DNA of 64,000 nucleotides from Amoeboaphelidium protococcarum (Eukaryota > Aphelidiomycota > Aphelidea), in assembly GCA_023515745.1 (NCBI GenBank), contig JALECJ010000254.1, forward strand, positions 1,860,001 to 1,924,000, written 5' to 3'. Positions 50,143 to 61,563 of this stretch are shown here, piece by piece; position 1 is the stretch's first letter, and the number at the start of each line of letters is the position of its first letter. The notes under the pieces are model-generated. The model had not been told where the DNA came from and did no database searches. It saw nothing but the letters and a program-made list of their open reading frames with translations. Both the position numbers and the translations under genes were made by a program.

Positions 50143-50500
50143 TCATTTACTGTCGATGCTCGTGTGGCCCGTACTTTCAGTCGCAGGACTCTGAACGCCC
50201 TTTTCATCTTCAAGAGAGGCCACCTTCTGCTCCAGATTGGCAATATAAGCCTTGCCACTTTCCAACTGGCTTTGCAAAGCCATTACCTATTCAAATATCA
50301 TTTTCTGGGTGGCCAAAAGCTACCCCTGTAAACTTTTCACCTGCTATTCCAAGATCTCGACCTGTTCCTTTAAATTAAGATTTCTCAGTGTCCGTCACCT
50401 TGCTTTGTGTTAAAACAAGATTAGAGGAGATGGCTGACACGTGAGCTGCCCGTAGTATTAATACCAGCAGAGACACGGGAACCAACGTTCCAATGGACAT
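50143..50500 (-). CDS. Short secreted coiled-coil protein (spliced model)
   Basis: A minus-strand ATG at 50500 encodes a signal-peptide-like start (MSIGTLVPVSLLVLILRAAH). In another frame, closed upstream by TGA, a strong coiled coil (LKEQVEILEQQVKSLQGQ and KAYIANLEQKVASLEDEK) runs to TGA 50143. A 55-nt GT-AG intron beginning GTCAGCC and ending ACACTGAG joins the two in phase. The alternative is an unspliced 69-aa secreted peptide in the ATG frame plus an unrelated coil. The spliced model is more economical but is not proven. Confidence 0.4.
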
Positions 50501-51318
50501 ATTTGTCAGTCATGGAAAACACTATTTCCAGATGATATTAAATTCAATTACTCAAATTCACTATTCCAAAATCCTCCAAAGAAGAGAGGCGACAAACTTC
50601 TGGTCACCAATAACTCGCTAACGCGTAAGTCTTCATAAATTGACAGACCGTTAACGCCTCTGACAATGGCTTGAGAAATTACACGTTACTCAATCAGATG
50701 TTCTGAAACAGTATCGTTGATTGAAACGGACCTACTTGGGCGTTTTGATCAGTGGCTTGAAAATGTCTTTTATTTCGGTAATGATGTTGCTACAAGTCAT
50801 CACTTTGGGAAAGAATGAAGTCAGTTGAAGGGTAATTTCCCAATGATACTATTTTGCTGTTGGACTTTGATTATCCTGTATGATATAGCCCTGTACTGTA
50901 ATGGATAAATGCTCACTAGTGTACTTTATGTATAATCCCCCAATTCCAACGCGAACTTATACCTGTTATAAGTAAGCAGTATTCTTGCTACTAATCATCG
51001 CACGTCTTAACGAAGTCTGTTAGGTGGGTCACTGAGCACAGCAGTTAGGACACCAGAAGATTAGGATACACAGTCCTGATGGGAAACACAGCCCGGATGA
51101 GCATACAAGCTCGGAGAGAAGACACAGCTTCCATTACTATTTTATTCACTCATAATATTCACTAAATTCATGTTCATTGATTGTATGGGAAAGAGGCGCG
51201 TCTCCTTGATCACTCCTTGATGAACTCAACTCTGACAACCTTCGACACATTCCACTCGTCTAACAAAATCAATCTCTTCCGCGATCACTTTGTCTATTAA
51301 AAGTATTGGCACTCCACA
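50501..51318. other. Long intergenic region
   Basis: The longest gene-free stretch outside the satellite (818 bp). A cluster of GGAAACACAGC-type near-repeats (ACACAG.. and CGGATGAGC.. words) lies at about 51057-51132. It divides the minus-strand secreted coil gene from COG8. No gene or RNA recognised. Confidence 0.35.
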
Positions 51319-53135
51319 ATGTCGGAATTTTCTAGATTATCACTCACATTAAAATCTCACTTAAAAGATATTGATGTTGAATAGTATGAAAAGTTTATAG
51401 ATAAAGAGTTGAGTTCTTGCACTCTACAGGAATTGGAGAGTATTGAGACGGAGCTTGCTCTCAGTACCGGTGAACATAAGCAACAGCTACACAAGTCATT
51501 AAAAGCTCAACTACATAATTATGTCGATGTCTAGACATATTTACAGAGATTCTATTAAGTAAATATTACTCTCTTAATTAATAACATTATTTAAATATTG
51601 AAATTGTTTTGTAGAATGCATCTTTGCTAAGTTCATATTCAGCCAATGCCGACTTGTCTTTCTAACTCAGTAGTCGAGACTTGGAATTAATGAATAAAGT
51701 ATCTTCTCAGCTGCGGAATTGTGCATTTGTCTCATAGAACTTTAATGGAGTAAAGTCAGTTTTGAATTCGGAATCAGAATTGCGGGCGTTTATAGCAAAT
51801 TAGCAGTATGATTAGTTCATTCGTTGCGCGCAATAGTATTGTGCTCTATTGATCAAATATTCTGCTATTCAGGTATTCCAAGTTCAGCTAAGATAAGGCC
51901 TGATAAATGTGTTGGGAGAATTCTCCGCTTTGTTATAGGATGAGTTATCTAAAGAAGATCTTAGTCTTTAGCAGGTAATAAGATGCGTCAATTATTTGTC
52001 AAGTGTTCGATAACTCAAACTGAATGGTGTTCATAAGGAATATGTTCACACCACCTATCTCAAGGCGCGTCTGAACTTTTTCAAAGTATAATGGTAAAAA
52101 TTAAAACTGGAACAAGTTTAATAATCCCTAAGCTCTGACAATCCGTAGACTGATGGAGACCAGGGATAATAATAACAAGGTGGTACTGATCAGAAATCTA
52201 ATTCGGGATAATCTGTGAGATCCCCGGCTAGTTCTATTTCTATGCATTAAAGTTCAGAGTCTAAGGTGCTTAAGCAGTTTGCAGATTTCTGTAGATCATT
52301 TACATTGGATATCATTAGTGTCTACATGGCGATCTTTACCCAGACTTCAATTACTTCCTAATCATAATCAAGTAAGGATGGCAAGTAGATACACGAGGAG
52401 GATGATTTTGATGATGGTTATCACTTTAATCAAAATGTCGACTCTATTCTGAAAGATCCTGAGAGTGCACTGAGTCTATTCTTGCATCATTTACTGCGGG
52501 ATGTAATCTGCACTGAACTAAAGACTCTATTGGATAATGCCGATAGCTTTACCATTATTTCTTAATCATTGACTCAATCCATGCACTTTGGAGTGGCGCT
52601 CAGTCGAAAAGGATTTGACGCCAGATGGTTATTTCTGCCTATATATTATGACAAGATTCTGCAGCTGTTCAATTAGAATTTGGATGCCATTGTGGCCAAG
52701 TATTCAGAGTTTGTGAGTATATTTGGATATCGAAATTTTACAGTTGCAGTTCAGAGTGGTGCTGGTGGTAATAGTCTGAACCTAGAACAATTGAAGGAAT
52801 CGTGTTAATAATGTTCATTGACGGCCATTAATTTTAAATCAAGTGGTGCAGATATGCTGTAGCAGTTTCCCGTGTTGGCCGCCCTTAGTAATGATTATCT
52901 GGTCCTGTTTAATGCAATAAGAAATTTGCTCTTTGTAAAGTTGCATTCCTCCATGCAGCGTTCCTTACAGTAATCGTTGGACAAGATTGGCGCTGTTAAA
53001 GTAGAGTAATCTTCTCCCTCTCCCCCTTCATCTAATGACCAAGAAGACATGCAGGAGATTGTCAATGTGGCCATCAAGAATGTATTCACACCATACATTC
53101 AATTAGCCTTTAAATAACTCTGGAACATTTAATGA
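51319..53135 (+). CDS. COG8: Conserved oligomeric Golgi complex subunit 8 (COG8/Dor1)
   Basis: Two exons (51319-51558 and 51615-53135; 56-nt GT-AG intron), 586 aa. N-terminal helices (TYLQRFYQNASLLSSYSANA, QLRNCAFVSQNFNGV) and the C-terminal MHFGVALSRKGFDARWLF segment match Dor1/COG8, whose consensus has an FGLSFSRVGADFR-like motif. The COG complex tethers retrograde vesicles at the Golgi; COG8 sits in lobe B. Gln-rich inserts (mixed TAA, TAG, CAA) interrupt the middle. No membrane helix is seen. The length is similar to metazoan COG8. Confidence 0.82.
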
Positions 53136-53221
53136 ATATTTAAAATTTTGAAATATGATTGATTATATAAAACAATTGTAAATTATAAACTAATAGCATC
53201 AAAGCTCTTCTTTGCTATTCA

Positions 53222-54472
53222 TCACTTTGCACGTTTGACTGATCCTTTACGTCTCCTAGTTTTGCTATCGTTCTGCTATTAGTTACCACCATTATTTACA
53301 TCTGCAGTAATTATTTCACCATCAACAATCTCATCTTTCTTCTCTTCATTCTAAGCCTTCTTTATACTGCCAGATTACGAACTGACGCCACCGATTTACC
53401 TCTTGTTCTTTTGAATGGTCTACAACTGACAGATGTAAGGCACAATGCCGAGGTAGTACCTTATTTCAACCTCATTGCCTTTGCCGAGAAGCAATAATCG
53501 CTTATAGGCCACCATGATGCACATCATGTATAGACCAGAACTTGCACAGATATGCCACCAAGCATGTAATTACGGATTTGGGACGGATAGAATGAGAGAT
53601 CTACGCGGTAATCCAATGAATTGAAGAGATAACTTCCAAGTCAGATATTTCAATCTAAAAGACTATCCGCCCTCCCACAAGTACTCACATCCGCAATAAT
53701 CCGCCACCCAACATCCTATTCCAATCAGCCACAATGCCAATCCTCGCAGATGCAGTGTCAGCATATCATCAAGTTTCTAAATCTCCTTCTTATTCTCATC
53801 CTTACCGGACTTCTATTATAAAGTGGCAACTTATAATTACCGCTACTTTTTCTCTTCAAAATACCATTTAGTCACAGTGTAGATGAGGAATAGTTCCAGA
53901 GCTGCAAATGATAAATGAAATGATACGAATTGGAGTAGAGGCGAGGAATACTTGGGATACAGAGCAGGAGATGCTACTAAAGCGGTGGTCATGATGGAGT
54001 GAGCTGTCAGAATATACGGAAGCCATGGATATTTGCGTTGACCTTTCGGTGTGGTGTGTTCAAGTACGCAGAAAGTCATAATCAGTGCCGAGTATATCAT
54101 TGGCAATTCATCCAACATTTATAGAGCAAACAGGAGAGTACCATGAAAACATATACTGCCAACACCGACTACACAGACAACAGCCAGTCCAAGCAGATAT
54201 CTCTTCTCCAGAAGACGCAAATGCCACAGCACTCCACATAGTCCAACCACGACCATAGCCAGCGATGATACAGTGTTAAAGAACTCTGCAATGTAATACG
54301 ATCTCTCATAATTCACTTCACACCAGTCCACAGTACTACTCGACGGTCCCCAGAATCCCTTCTTATTACCCACGTATATATCATCATGCTAATACAAGTG
54401 ATTTTGGTGATTATTGTGCTCATGAGTCAGATACTCTACAGTGTACCTGAATATCTCTTCAAACACTTCCAT
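53222..54472 (-). CDS. Alkaline ceramidase (ACER/YPC1 family)
   Basis: A 416-aa intronless frame starting at ATG 54472 (MEVFEEIFRYTVEYLTHE). The family signature FWGPSSSTVDWCEVNYERSYYIAEFFNTVSS is present, followed by repeated membrane helices, SICFHGTLLFA with the first zinc His, DELPMIYSALI, and the C-terminal QLHAWWHI with the other two His. ACER enzymes are seven-pass ER/Golgi membrane proteins that hydrolyse ceramide or phytoceramide to sphingoid base and fatty acid. A basic, Gln-rich cytosolic tail ends KRRKGSVKRAK-like. Several in-frame TAA/TAG are present, and a GTGAGTAC motif inside the coding region is not a splice site because the frame continues. Confidence 0.9.
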
Positions 54473-54835
54473 ACTTTACACAAACTTACGACGCTGGATT
54501 TAGAAATTTCAAAACCAGGAGACTCTTGAAGCCAAAGAGTTAAGTATCAAGAAGTATAATGGTGATGATGATGATGATGAGGATAAACACCAATAATATA
54601 AATGAGAGTATATTATTGCTGATGATGGTAGTAATGAAAGAGAAGAAATGAAACAAACGAGAGAAACAGTTTCTTCTCCAAAACAGGAAATCTGAAACGG
54701 TCAAATCAGTCAGCTGGTTGATCAAGAAGATCATTCACTTCTTTTCCTCTTTGTTGTGAGAGCTAAAGATTTTTCTATGCCGTACTGATTAGGATAAATT
54801 AGTGATTATAGCAGAATTTTAATAGGATAATTAAT
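54473..54835. promoter_or_regulatory. Divergent region between ceramidase and VPS51
   Basis: No gene seen. Contains GATGATGATGATGATGAG microsatellite-like repeats near 54562-54584 and two GAAACG words (54650-54700), the same hexamer that is clustered in the histone promoter region. Confidence 0.35.
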
Positions 54836-55477
54836 ATGAGCAGAAATTCTAGTATTCCGAACCTGAGCGATTCCGCCGATTTATCCCCTACAAGGTAATA
54901 GTTGAATGAAGACGACAAGAGGAGAAGTCGGAGTAGATTGAAGGACTTTTATGGCCTGTAAGCCGGTGCCTCTGTATCTGATTAAACAACATCACCCACC
55001 ACAATAAGCGAAGACTAAGTCAGTGTATCATCATCTAGTAATACGTTCGGTACTGGTAATCTGAATAGCAATGTTAACCAAAATGCTAGTAATCCGGTTC
55101 TGTTAGAGTCAATTATGGATTAAAAAGATTTTAATGTCGAACAGTACACCACATTCCTGCTTAAGAGTCAGAATCTATAAACATTACTAGCCACGTAGAC
55201 TAATTTAATTCAAGAGTGTAAGAATCTAGACGGCGATATGAAAACGCTGGTATATGAGAATTATGAAAAGTTTATCACTGCTGGCAAGACTATAGGCAAG
55301 ATGCGTGGTATCGTGTAGGATGCCGAGTCTGAAGTGGGTCGGCTATTGGCCAATATTGATGAGATTTCCAGTAAGAGTAAAGCGCTATCTCACGCTCTCG
55401 ACAATTCTGATTATCTCAGTCTGCAGTCAAAGCTTGACTCTCTCTAACGCTACCAGCGTCTAAACTCTGAACTCTGA
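54836..55477 (+). CDS. VPS51: GARP/EARP subunit VPS51
   Basis: A 213-aa frame. The N-terminal SRSRLKDFYGL motif is diagnostic of VPS51 (ANG2/VPS67), the Golgi-associated retrograde protein subunit that binds the Tlg1/STX6 t-SNARE. The rest is a conserved helical region (QYTTFLLKSQNLQTLLAT, YENYEKFITAGKTIGKMRG). The protein ends just after this N-terminal domain, close to the 164-aa yeast subunit and unlike the much longer animal form. TAA/TAG code several Gln. Confidence 0.87.
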
Positions 55478-55746
55478 TGATTATCTCTGTACCTATAGAC
55501 TATTGTAAATTAGTTTCATATTACTTTGACTGTTCATTGTGGATGTCTTTCATTCTTTAAGGTTCAATCACAGTTAATAACGATATTCGCCGTAAAATCA
55601 ATGCTAATCAATTCGCTTTCTCTTTCTTCTCTCTTTCATCATACAGTAGTTTGTTCTGAAGGTGAAAACAATAAGGTTCGATTAATCAACAACAAAGAGA
55701 CTTATTGGAATACATTAATTGATTATATATTTTGCAATATAGCAAT

Positions 55747-57240
55747 ATGCCTAGTGCTACTTTATTGCCTGAGGATAAGACGGTTATCAGAGCTGCGATT
55801 GGCCATGATTGTTAAATCTACACAGCTACTATTGCACGTTTGTATTACTCCTCCGCTGTGGCTACAGCTCATTCAGTATCTAATAGAGATTGGAATTATG
55901 CATTAACTGGTGCCATCGCTTTCATGAAGGATACCAGGCGTATGAATACCTTCTTCTTCCGTATGGTTGATTTGAATACTGGCAAGGTGGTGTGGGAGTA
56001 GGAGTTGTATAGGGATTTCAGTTCGCCAGCTAATCAGAATTGTTATCGCCAGGATAGAGCATGGTTCCATAGTTTTGGTGGTGATGATATGATGTATGGA
56101 TTGTCTTTTGCTGATGAGAATGAGGCTATAAGTTTCTATTCCAAGGTGATGAATAGAGATAATTTGAAATTGAACAGTCGTCCATCGGGTGGATCATCCG
56201 TTGGCTCTAGACAGAATTCTGGTGTTGGTATTGGACCACAGTCTGGCGGTATTGTAAGTAGTGGTGGCGGTGGAGCCGTAGGAGGTGTTGGATCTTCAGC
56301 CAAAAAGGGGAAGAAGAGTGGCGGTGGCGGTGGTGGTGGTCGTATTGACAAGTCGTAGATTGGTTAACCGTCCAACTTTCGCCATCTGACTCATGTGGGA
56401 TACAGTGCTGAGGGTGGATTCAATATGGTCAATGTCCCTCCAGAGTGGAATAAAGTTTTTGAGAAGGCTGGTATTACGGAAGAACAGTTGAAGGATTAAA
56501 GTACCGCAAAGTTTATCTTTGATTTCATGAGCAATTACAAGGAGAGTGGCGGTGGTGGTGGTGGTTCGTCTGCTGCAGCTCCACCAGGACCGCCATAAAT
56601 TTAGCGTGTAGATGAACCCCAGACTACGGAGAGAGTAGATTCACGCAGGGCTGCTCCAGGTCCACCTCCTGTGAAGCCGCCCGCTCCATAGCCTTAGTAA
56701 GTGCAGACCGCTGTTAGAGTTCCTCCGCCTGTTCCTAATAGGCAGGTACCTCCTGTACCGGGTCGCGCATAGCCTCAAGTAAGTGCCCCATAGACCACGG
56801 CGCCTCCACCACCAATGCCTAGTAGAAGTGTTCCTCAGCCGCCGGTGTCTAAATAACCACAAGAGCAGAGTTACGCTGCCCCATAACAAGGCGTACCATC
56901 TGCTCCTGCGCCTCCTCCTATGCCACCATTGTCTCCACCCGCCGCCAGCATTTCGCCTGTTGCAAAGGCTCCTAAAGCTAGTATTCCATCCAGTGATTCC
57001 GGAGATGGACGTAATGCTCTGCTGGATGCTATCCGCTCCGGTGGCAAGTCTGTACTCAAACCTGCTGCTGAAAGAGAAGCTAATCAGAAGACTTCTAATG
57101 AAGATTTGGCTGCAAGCGGAGCCGGTGGTGGTGATGTTGCCAGCGCGTTGAAAATGGCTCTAATGAGTCGTCAGGCAGCGATGGGTGGATCAGTTCAGGA
57201 CGAAGATAGTGGCTCTGAAGATGAAGACGATGACTGGTGA
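55747..57240 (+). CDS. WASP: WASP/N-WASP actin nucleation-promoting factor
   Basis: A 497-aa intronless frame. A WH1 domain (about 1-140: IYTATIARLYYSS, FFFRMVDLNTGKVVWEQELY, FGLSFADENEAISFYSKV-like) leads into a Gly-rich basic linker, a CRIB/PBD segment (RIDKSQIGQPSNFRHLTHVG, EKAGITEEQLKD), a long Pro-rich region, a WH2 (GRNALLDAIRSGGKSVLKPA) and a central-acidic tail ending DSGSEDEDDDW, with the terminal Trp needed for Arp2/3 binding. The protein links GTP-bound Cdc42/Rac to Arp2/3 branching. All VCA elements are intact. It implies amoeboid, Arp2/3-driven motility. WASP of this full form argues against a ciliate. Confidence 0.93.
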
Positions 57241-57475
57241 ACATTAAGATCCTCGGTATTTTGCTTTACTACTTTTGCGTTGATGAACAATGAAATTAAA
57301 TTTCTAGTTATCAATTTTCACTTAAATTAATGTCTAAGTGCTGGCTTTGTTTGATCAATCAGGTGATTTGATCACTTTGACTGGTGGAGAGAATACACTT
57401 TTCTTTATCATCAATCTCCACAAAAATTTTAACCAAGTATCCACATCTATTATTCTCTTCAGTTAATAATTAAAT

Positions 57476-58216
57476 ATGAATGGCACTTAGATTTAGAGAT
57501 AGAGGTGGTAGAGAGATGATGAAGTTTAATGCTGTAATGATTGTGGAACATATTTCGGGATTTTTATCAGAAGGCATCACTGTCGCCTGTGTGGATTGAT
57601 ATTCTGTCACAACTGCTCTAATAACCGTATACCAGTCTCCAGTGCGGAGTATTAGTATTTCCTAAGGCATCCACACAAGTACGATGATTTATAGCGAGTG
57701 CGAATTTGTGATAGTTGTAATAGTCAACTGGGTATGGTTAGAAATTCCCATAATGCTGAAGATAGGCATCAATCAACACATTATCATCGTCCGCAAAGTC
57801 GATCAATAGATGACGAGTTAATCGCTGATTCTTATCGCGCGATTTCTTAACGTAGGCCGGCTCACTAGTAGTAATCTAGAGGACGGTAAAGACGGGATAT
57901 AAGTGATGGTATGAAGCAGTGTCCCATTTGTGGTATATCAATTGCCGGTTGGTAGAGTACGCGGTAGTAATCACACTTGGAATCGTGTTTCAACTCCACC
58001 GTGTCTCCTCAGACCAGCTATGTAATCATGTCTTATGATAAGAGGCCAGACACGGAAGAGTGTGGAATATGCTTGGAAGATTTTAAAGTTGGCGATTCAA
58101 TAGCTCTACTCAGTTGTCTTTGCAAGTATCACCTGCAGTGTATACGGCTATGGTTTGCCAAGGTGTCGTCTGTGAAGTGTCCCCTGCATGATTCCACGTC
58201 TTTACATAGGAATTGA
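57476..58216 (+). CDS. PIB1: FYVE-RING protein (Pib1-like)
   Basis: A 246-aa frame. The FYVE finger (about 15-90) has RRHHCRLCG (the phosphoinositide-binding basic patch), the paired Cys CxxC..CxxC and an RVRICDSC end. A central zinc finger-like segment CPICGISIAG ... HLESC may be a UBZ-type finger. The C-terminus is a RING (ECGICLEDFKVGDSIALLSC, HLQCIRLWF, KCPLH). FYVE plus RING is the plan of yeast Pib1, an endosomal/vacuolar E3 ligase recruited by PI3P. The extra zinc finger is not in yeast Pib1. Confidence 0.88.
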
Positions 58217-58516
58217 TTACCTTGTACGTGCTTTGCAATGATGTTTAGCTGTGATAGAAATACATTTGTTTTTTATAATCAATCATGAGTATTTCGCATG
58301 TGCCAATACCCTTTTAATCAGTAGTAACTTTATATTCAGCAACATGATCAGTATGTGTGCGTGTAAGTGATCTTGATCTGATGATTGATTGAATCGAGCG
58401 ATTCGAGTTTCGTGTTGTGTCAACTGGCTGACAGTGCAATTCTCTCACGGCCACAAAACCATCGCCTCGCCGATCATTTCATTTCTTTAATTTTCTGACT
58501 GAAGAAATTGTAATTC
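58217..58516. other. Intergenic region
   Basis: 300 bp between two plus-strand genes. No gene seen. Contains a CTTTAATTTTCTGACTG-type leader before the next ATG. Confidence 0.3.
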
Positions 58517-59767
58517 ATGCTTCATTGCCGGAATATGCCATTCTATACGTACTTGTATTTAAATATTTTGTATATTGCTTCTACCATAATTCATCTGGTG
58601 AAGCATGTCATTGTACTGCTGTATGAGCTATGTCGCTTCATTCTAGTCAGGATATTCGTTATCCATATAGGTCGCAGATTCGGATTGATGTTGTATGGGG
58701 ACATTTACGTGAATTAGCCCAGGCTTGATCTTAATTTGGATGCTTTGGATAAGATTAGATAATAATTGAGTCAGAGTAAAATTGCTGGTAGAGTAAAGCG
58801 AAAGCGATAGCATTTAATTTAGGAATAGTAGAGATAGACCAAGTAGCTGCCGTCTGTGAACCAGGGGCCTGGGTACGAGAGCTCTATATAAGGCAATGAA
58901 AGTGCCAGCGAGTAATTGCATCTTCATTAGAATGATCATTAAAAATAAGATTAGCTGCCAGATGCAATATTCTCCTCCGTGAACGAATCTTAACTTGGTA
59001 GAAAGTTATTAATCCTAGATCTTGATGAAACTCTTATCCATTCGGCATCAATGTAGTCTTCTCGATCGGCACGTCAACGAGGCTAATACAATCATTATGA
59101 ATATGCTGCGAATACCATGACTCCTGAACTCACCATAGAAATTACTGTTAATAATCATCCTATTCTGTACCAAGTTTACTTCCGGCCTCATGTGATTTAA
59201 TTTTTATAGCGATTGCATCAGTGGTATGATCTGTGTATTTTCACAGCCTCTGTGCAATAGTACGCGGATGCAGTCATAGATCATTTAGAACGTGTAAGCG
59301 GTGTAAAGTTCTCTAGACATTTACAGCGATTCTATAGGGAGGATTGTCATATCGCGTCCACCCACCCGGTAATAATATACGTGAAAGATCTCTGGCACGC
59401 TGTGACCAAGTGGAATGGATCTTACGCGCGACATCATCATCATAGGCGACGTTTGGATATCAATTAAGATGGTACATAGAAGCGATTGGCTATCTAATCT
59501 GGGTATAGTTCGAGTAGTAGAAAGTAGTCGAGTCAATCCCACACTCGGCGGCGGTAGTTGACTGATGAATAAAAGGAAGAATTGATGAAGAGAGTTATAT
59601 TGCTGGATAATAGTATAAATAGCATGAAGTTGTATCCCAAGAATGGGCTGTTAATTGATAGTTTCATCATGTCAAGTATCGATGAGTCTCTGCTCGATTT
59701 CCTCCCCGTGTTGGAAGCTCTTCGCTGGGTCGAAGATGTCAAGAATATCATTGCACACAGTACTTGA
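58517..59767 (+). CDS. NEM1: Nem1/CTDNEP1 nuclear-envelope phosphatase
   Basis: A 416-aa frame with an N-terminal membrane region (about 8-60: FYTYLYLNILYIASTIIHL, ILVRIFVIHI) and a C-terminal FCP/SCP phosphatase domain. The catalytic DxDxT motif is DLDETL (Asp168 and Asp170), with IFTASVQQYADAVIDHL, YREDCHI, and VILLDNSINSMKLYPKNGLL. The last differs from the usual 'VVDNSP' form by an N for P. Nem1/CTDNEP1 dephosphorylates lipins (Pah1) at the nuclear envelope/ER and controls phosphatidate use. A low-complexity insert follows VKDLWHAVTKWNG, where the family usually has a direct DLSK block; it is Gln/Arg/His-rich. TAG/TAA are common in this insert. Confidence 0.88.
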
Positions 59768-59873
59768 TACGTGCCACCTCTGAAAGATAGTCTTTAAGTG
59801 ATCTATATGTATATAAACAACATCATACTTTGATTTTTAATATTAATGACGTGTTTGCTTAAACTTGAGTATA

Positions 59874-60857
59874 TCACTTGATAAGATTCTTTAGAAATTG
59901 ATACAACACCCATGATGTGAGGCCCCAGATACGAAAATGCTCTGCAGCATCCAACTGCTCTTCCACCGACTCTTTAGACCAAATATTCAAATAACAGTGA
60001 TCTTCACCCAGCGATTTGTAATCAGACAGGAGATGATGCGGAATCTGCGAACCTTTAAATGTCGGAACAATGAGTTTATCATTACCACGAAACTTTTAAT
60101 ACGCGATATTAGCAGGATTAAGCAGCTCAATCAACGACCGCGAAAAGACATGACATATCTCTGGTTGATTATATTTTACATCATACACATACTCTAAAGA
60201 ATTACGACTTGTCTGATTCTGCTATCTTTTGACTTCACCAACATGCGCGACAAACGGAGTCACCGCTATAGATCCAGTCTTGTCGGGAACTGTTTGAAGT
60301 CTGCCAAGCAGAAGCATTTTAGAAATCTGCAATTCTTCACTCACTTCTCTGGCCATGGTAGTGAGCAGATGCTATTTACCTTTTAAATCTACGCTTTTAT
60401 CCATTTTAATCAATGTGCCATGCTTATCTCGAGAATCAGTGGGATCATGAAGTCCACCTGGAAAAGCAATTTCACCGGCATGCGATCGAAGTTTGAGATT
60501 TCTAACTGTGAACAGCACTGACGGAATCTTGGATGAAATTAAATTTCCAGACTGGTCATATGTTGAGACATCACAAAGAGGTAGAAGAATTGCTGCACTA
60601 CGTCTGGATTATTACAGCTTCTATTCAGATTTAGTTGATGCTTTGGCATGAAATGAGGACTCGGCGGGAATAGCATTCATGATTATTGTTAATCTTTCTG
60701 GTCGTAAGAGTTGACGAATCTCATCAATATCCATTGGTTTTGACGGAATATTCCAACCTCTTTGCTTAATAGGGTCAGTTTTAAGCCATAATATTTTATT
60801 CTTCATATTATATTGATGTGGATTGAATATCATCAGTGTTAATGCCAGGTGAAACAA
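59874..60857 (-). CDS. Nudix hydrolase, CoA-pyrophosphatase (NUDT7/8, PCD1) type
   Basis: A 327-aa frame. Core motifs: SAAILLPLC, LFTVRNLKLRSHAGEIAFPGGLHDP, then TTMAREVSEELQIS (the REUxEExGU part of the Nudix box). Between GG and REV is an insert of about 30 residues (DSRDKHGTLIKMDKSVDLKG), longer than the usual spacing. CoA diphosphatases cleave CoA and acyl-CoA to phosphopantetheine and 3',5'-ADP in peroxisomes or mitochondria. A short C-terminal tail lacks a PTS1 SKL. The N-terminus has no clear presequence, and internal ATGs are possible starts. Confidence 0.78.
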
Positions 60858-60975
60858 TGATCAAACAAGGGAGGAAGAGCGAACCGCTTAGCAGATATTT
60901 GGTACGTTTTTAAACACCCGTTTACCTGTAAAGCGCTGATGGTAGCGTTTGCAAGGTATAATAAAGTACGCAATT

Positions 60976-61347
60976 ATGAGAAGAAGAAGAAGAAAAGAGC
61001 CCACCATTGTCCATTTTGATTATGGCAATCAGGAATTTGAAGTGACCTCTGATGTGTATGATTTGAGAAAACTGTTGGACATGCTTGAGAACAAGACCAA
61101 GTCGCGTGAGTAAATGACAGTGGATGATATTGAAGAGTTTCTGATTAGCGATGACCCGTAATAGGCAGAGCGCTTTGTTTAGGTATTCAAGGTTAGTGCT
61201 TCTGCACCGGAAGGCAAGCTCTTGGTACAATTGCACTCCAATGACAATGGTAAATCTGTTACGTTGTATTTGATAACGGAAGAGGCAAGAGCTAAAGGAG
61301 GAGTCGCGTCGGAAGTTTACACGATTATATTCGGTGATGATGTGTGA
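60976..61347 (+). CDS. Hypothetical 123-aa protein
   Basis: An open frame with a basic start (MRRRRRKEPTIVHFDYG) and acidic middle (TVDDIEEFLISDDPQQAERF), ending in strand-rich LLVQLHSNDNGKSVTLYLIT. Gln codons TAA, TAG are used. No family recognised. Its start lies just after the Nudix 5' region, with which it diverges. Length and composition suggest a real small protein, but the function is unknown. Confidence 0.45.
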
Positions 61348-61563
61348 TATGAATTCAACGTTTACAAGACCATCCTTATTTAAATTTTTTATATTGCTTT
61401 GATATTGGTCATACCAGTAGAGGTTTTACGCGTTATATGTTGTCTGTCAGTAGGCAATTAAATCGTTTACTTTTCATATCTCCTGCTTTATCATGCTTAA
61501 GCAATCAGCCGCATTTGGCACGAAGATCCCGAGTTTCTATTACAGTTATAGAGATTTTTGAAA

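Noticed and set aside
50340-50450. bZIP transcription factor
   Set aside because: The coil is leucine-rich, but the residues before it are interrupted by TGA and do not give a proper basic region with the N..A....R pattern.
53640-53700. Intron in the ceramidase gene starting GTGAGTAC
   Set aside because: The frame continues unbroken into the conserved QLHAWWH motif, and the candidate acceptor gives the wrong phase.
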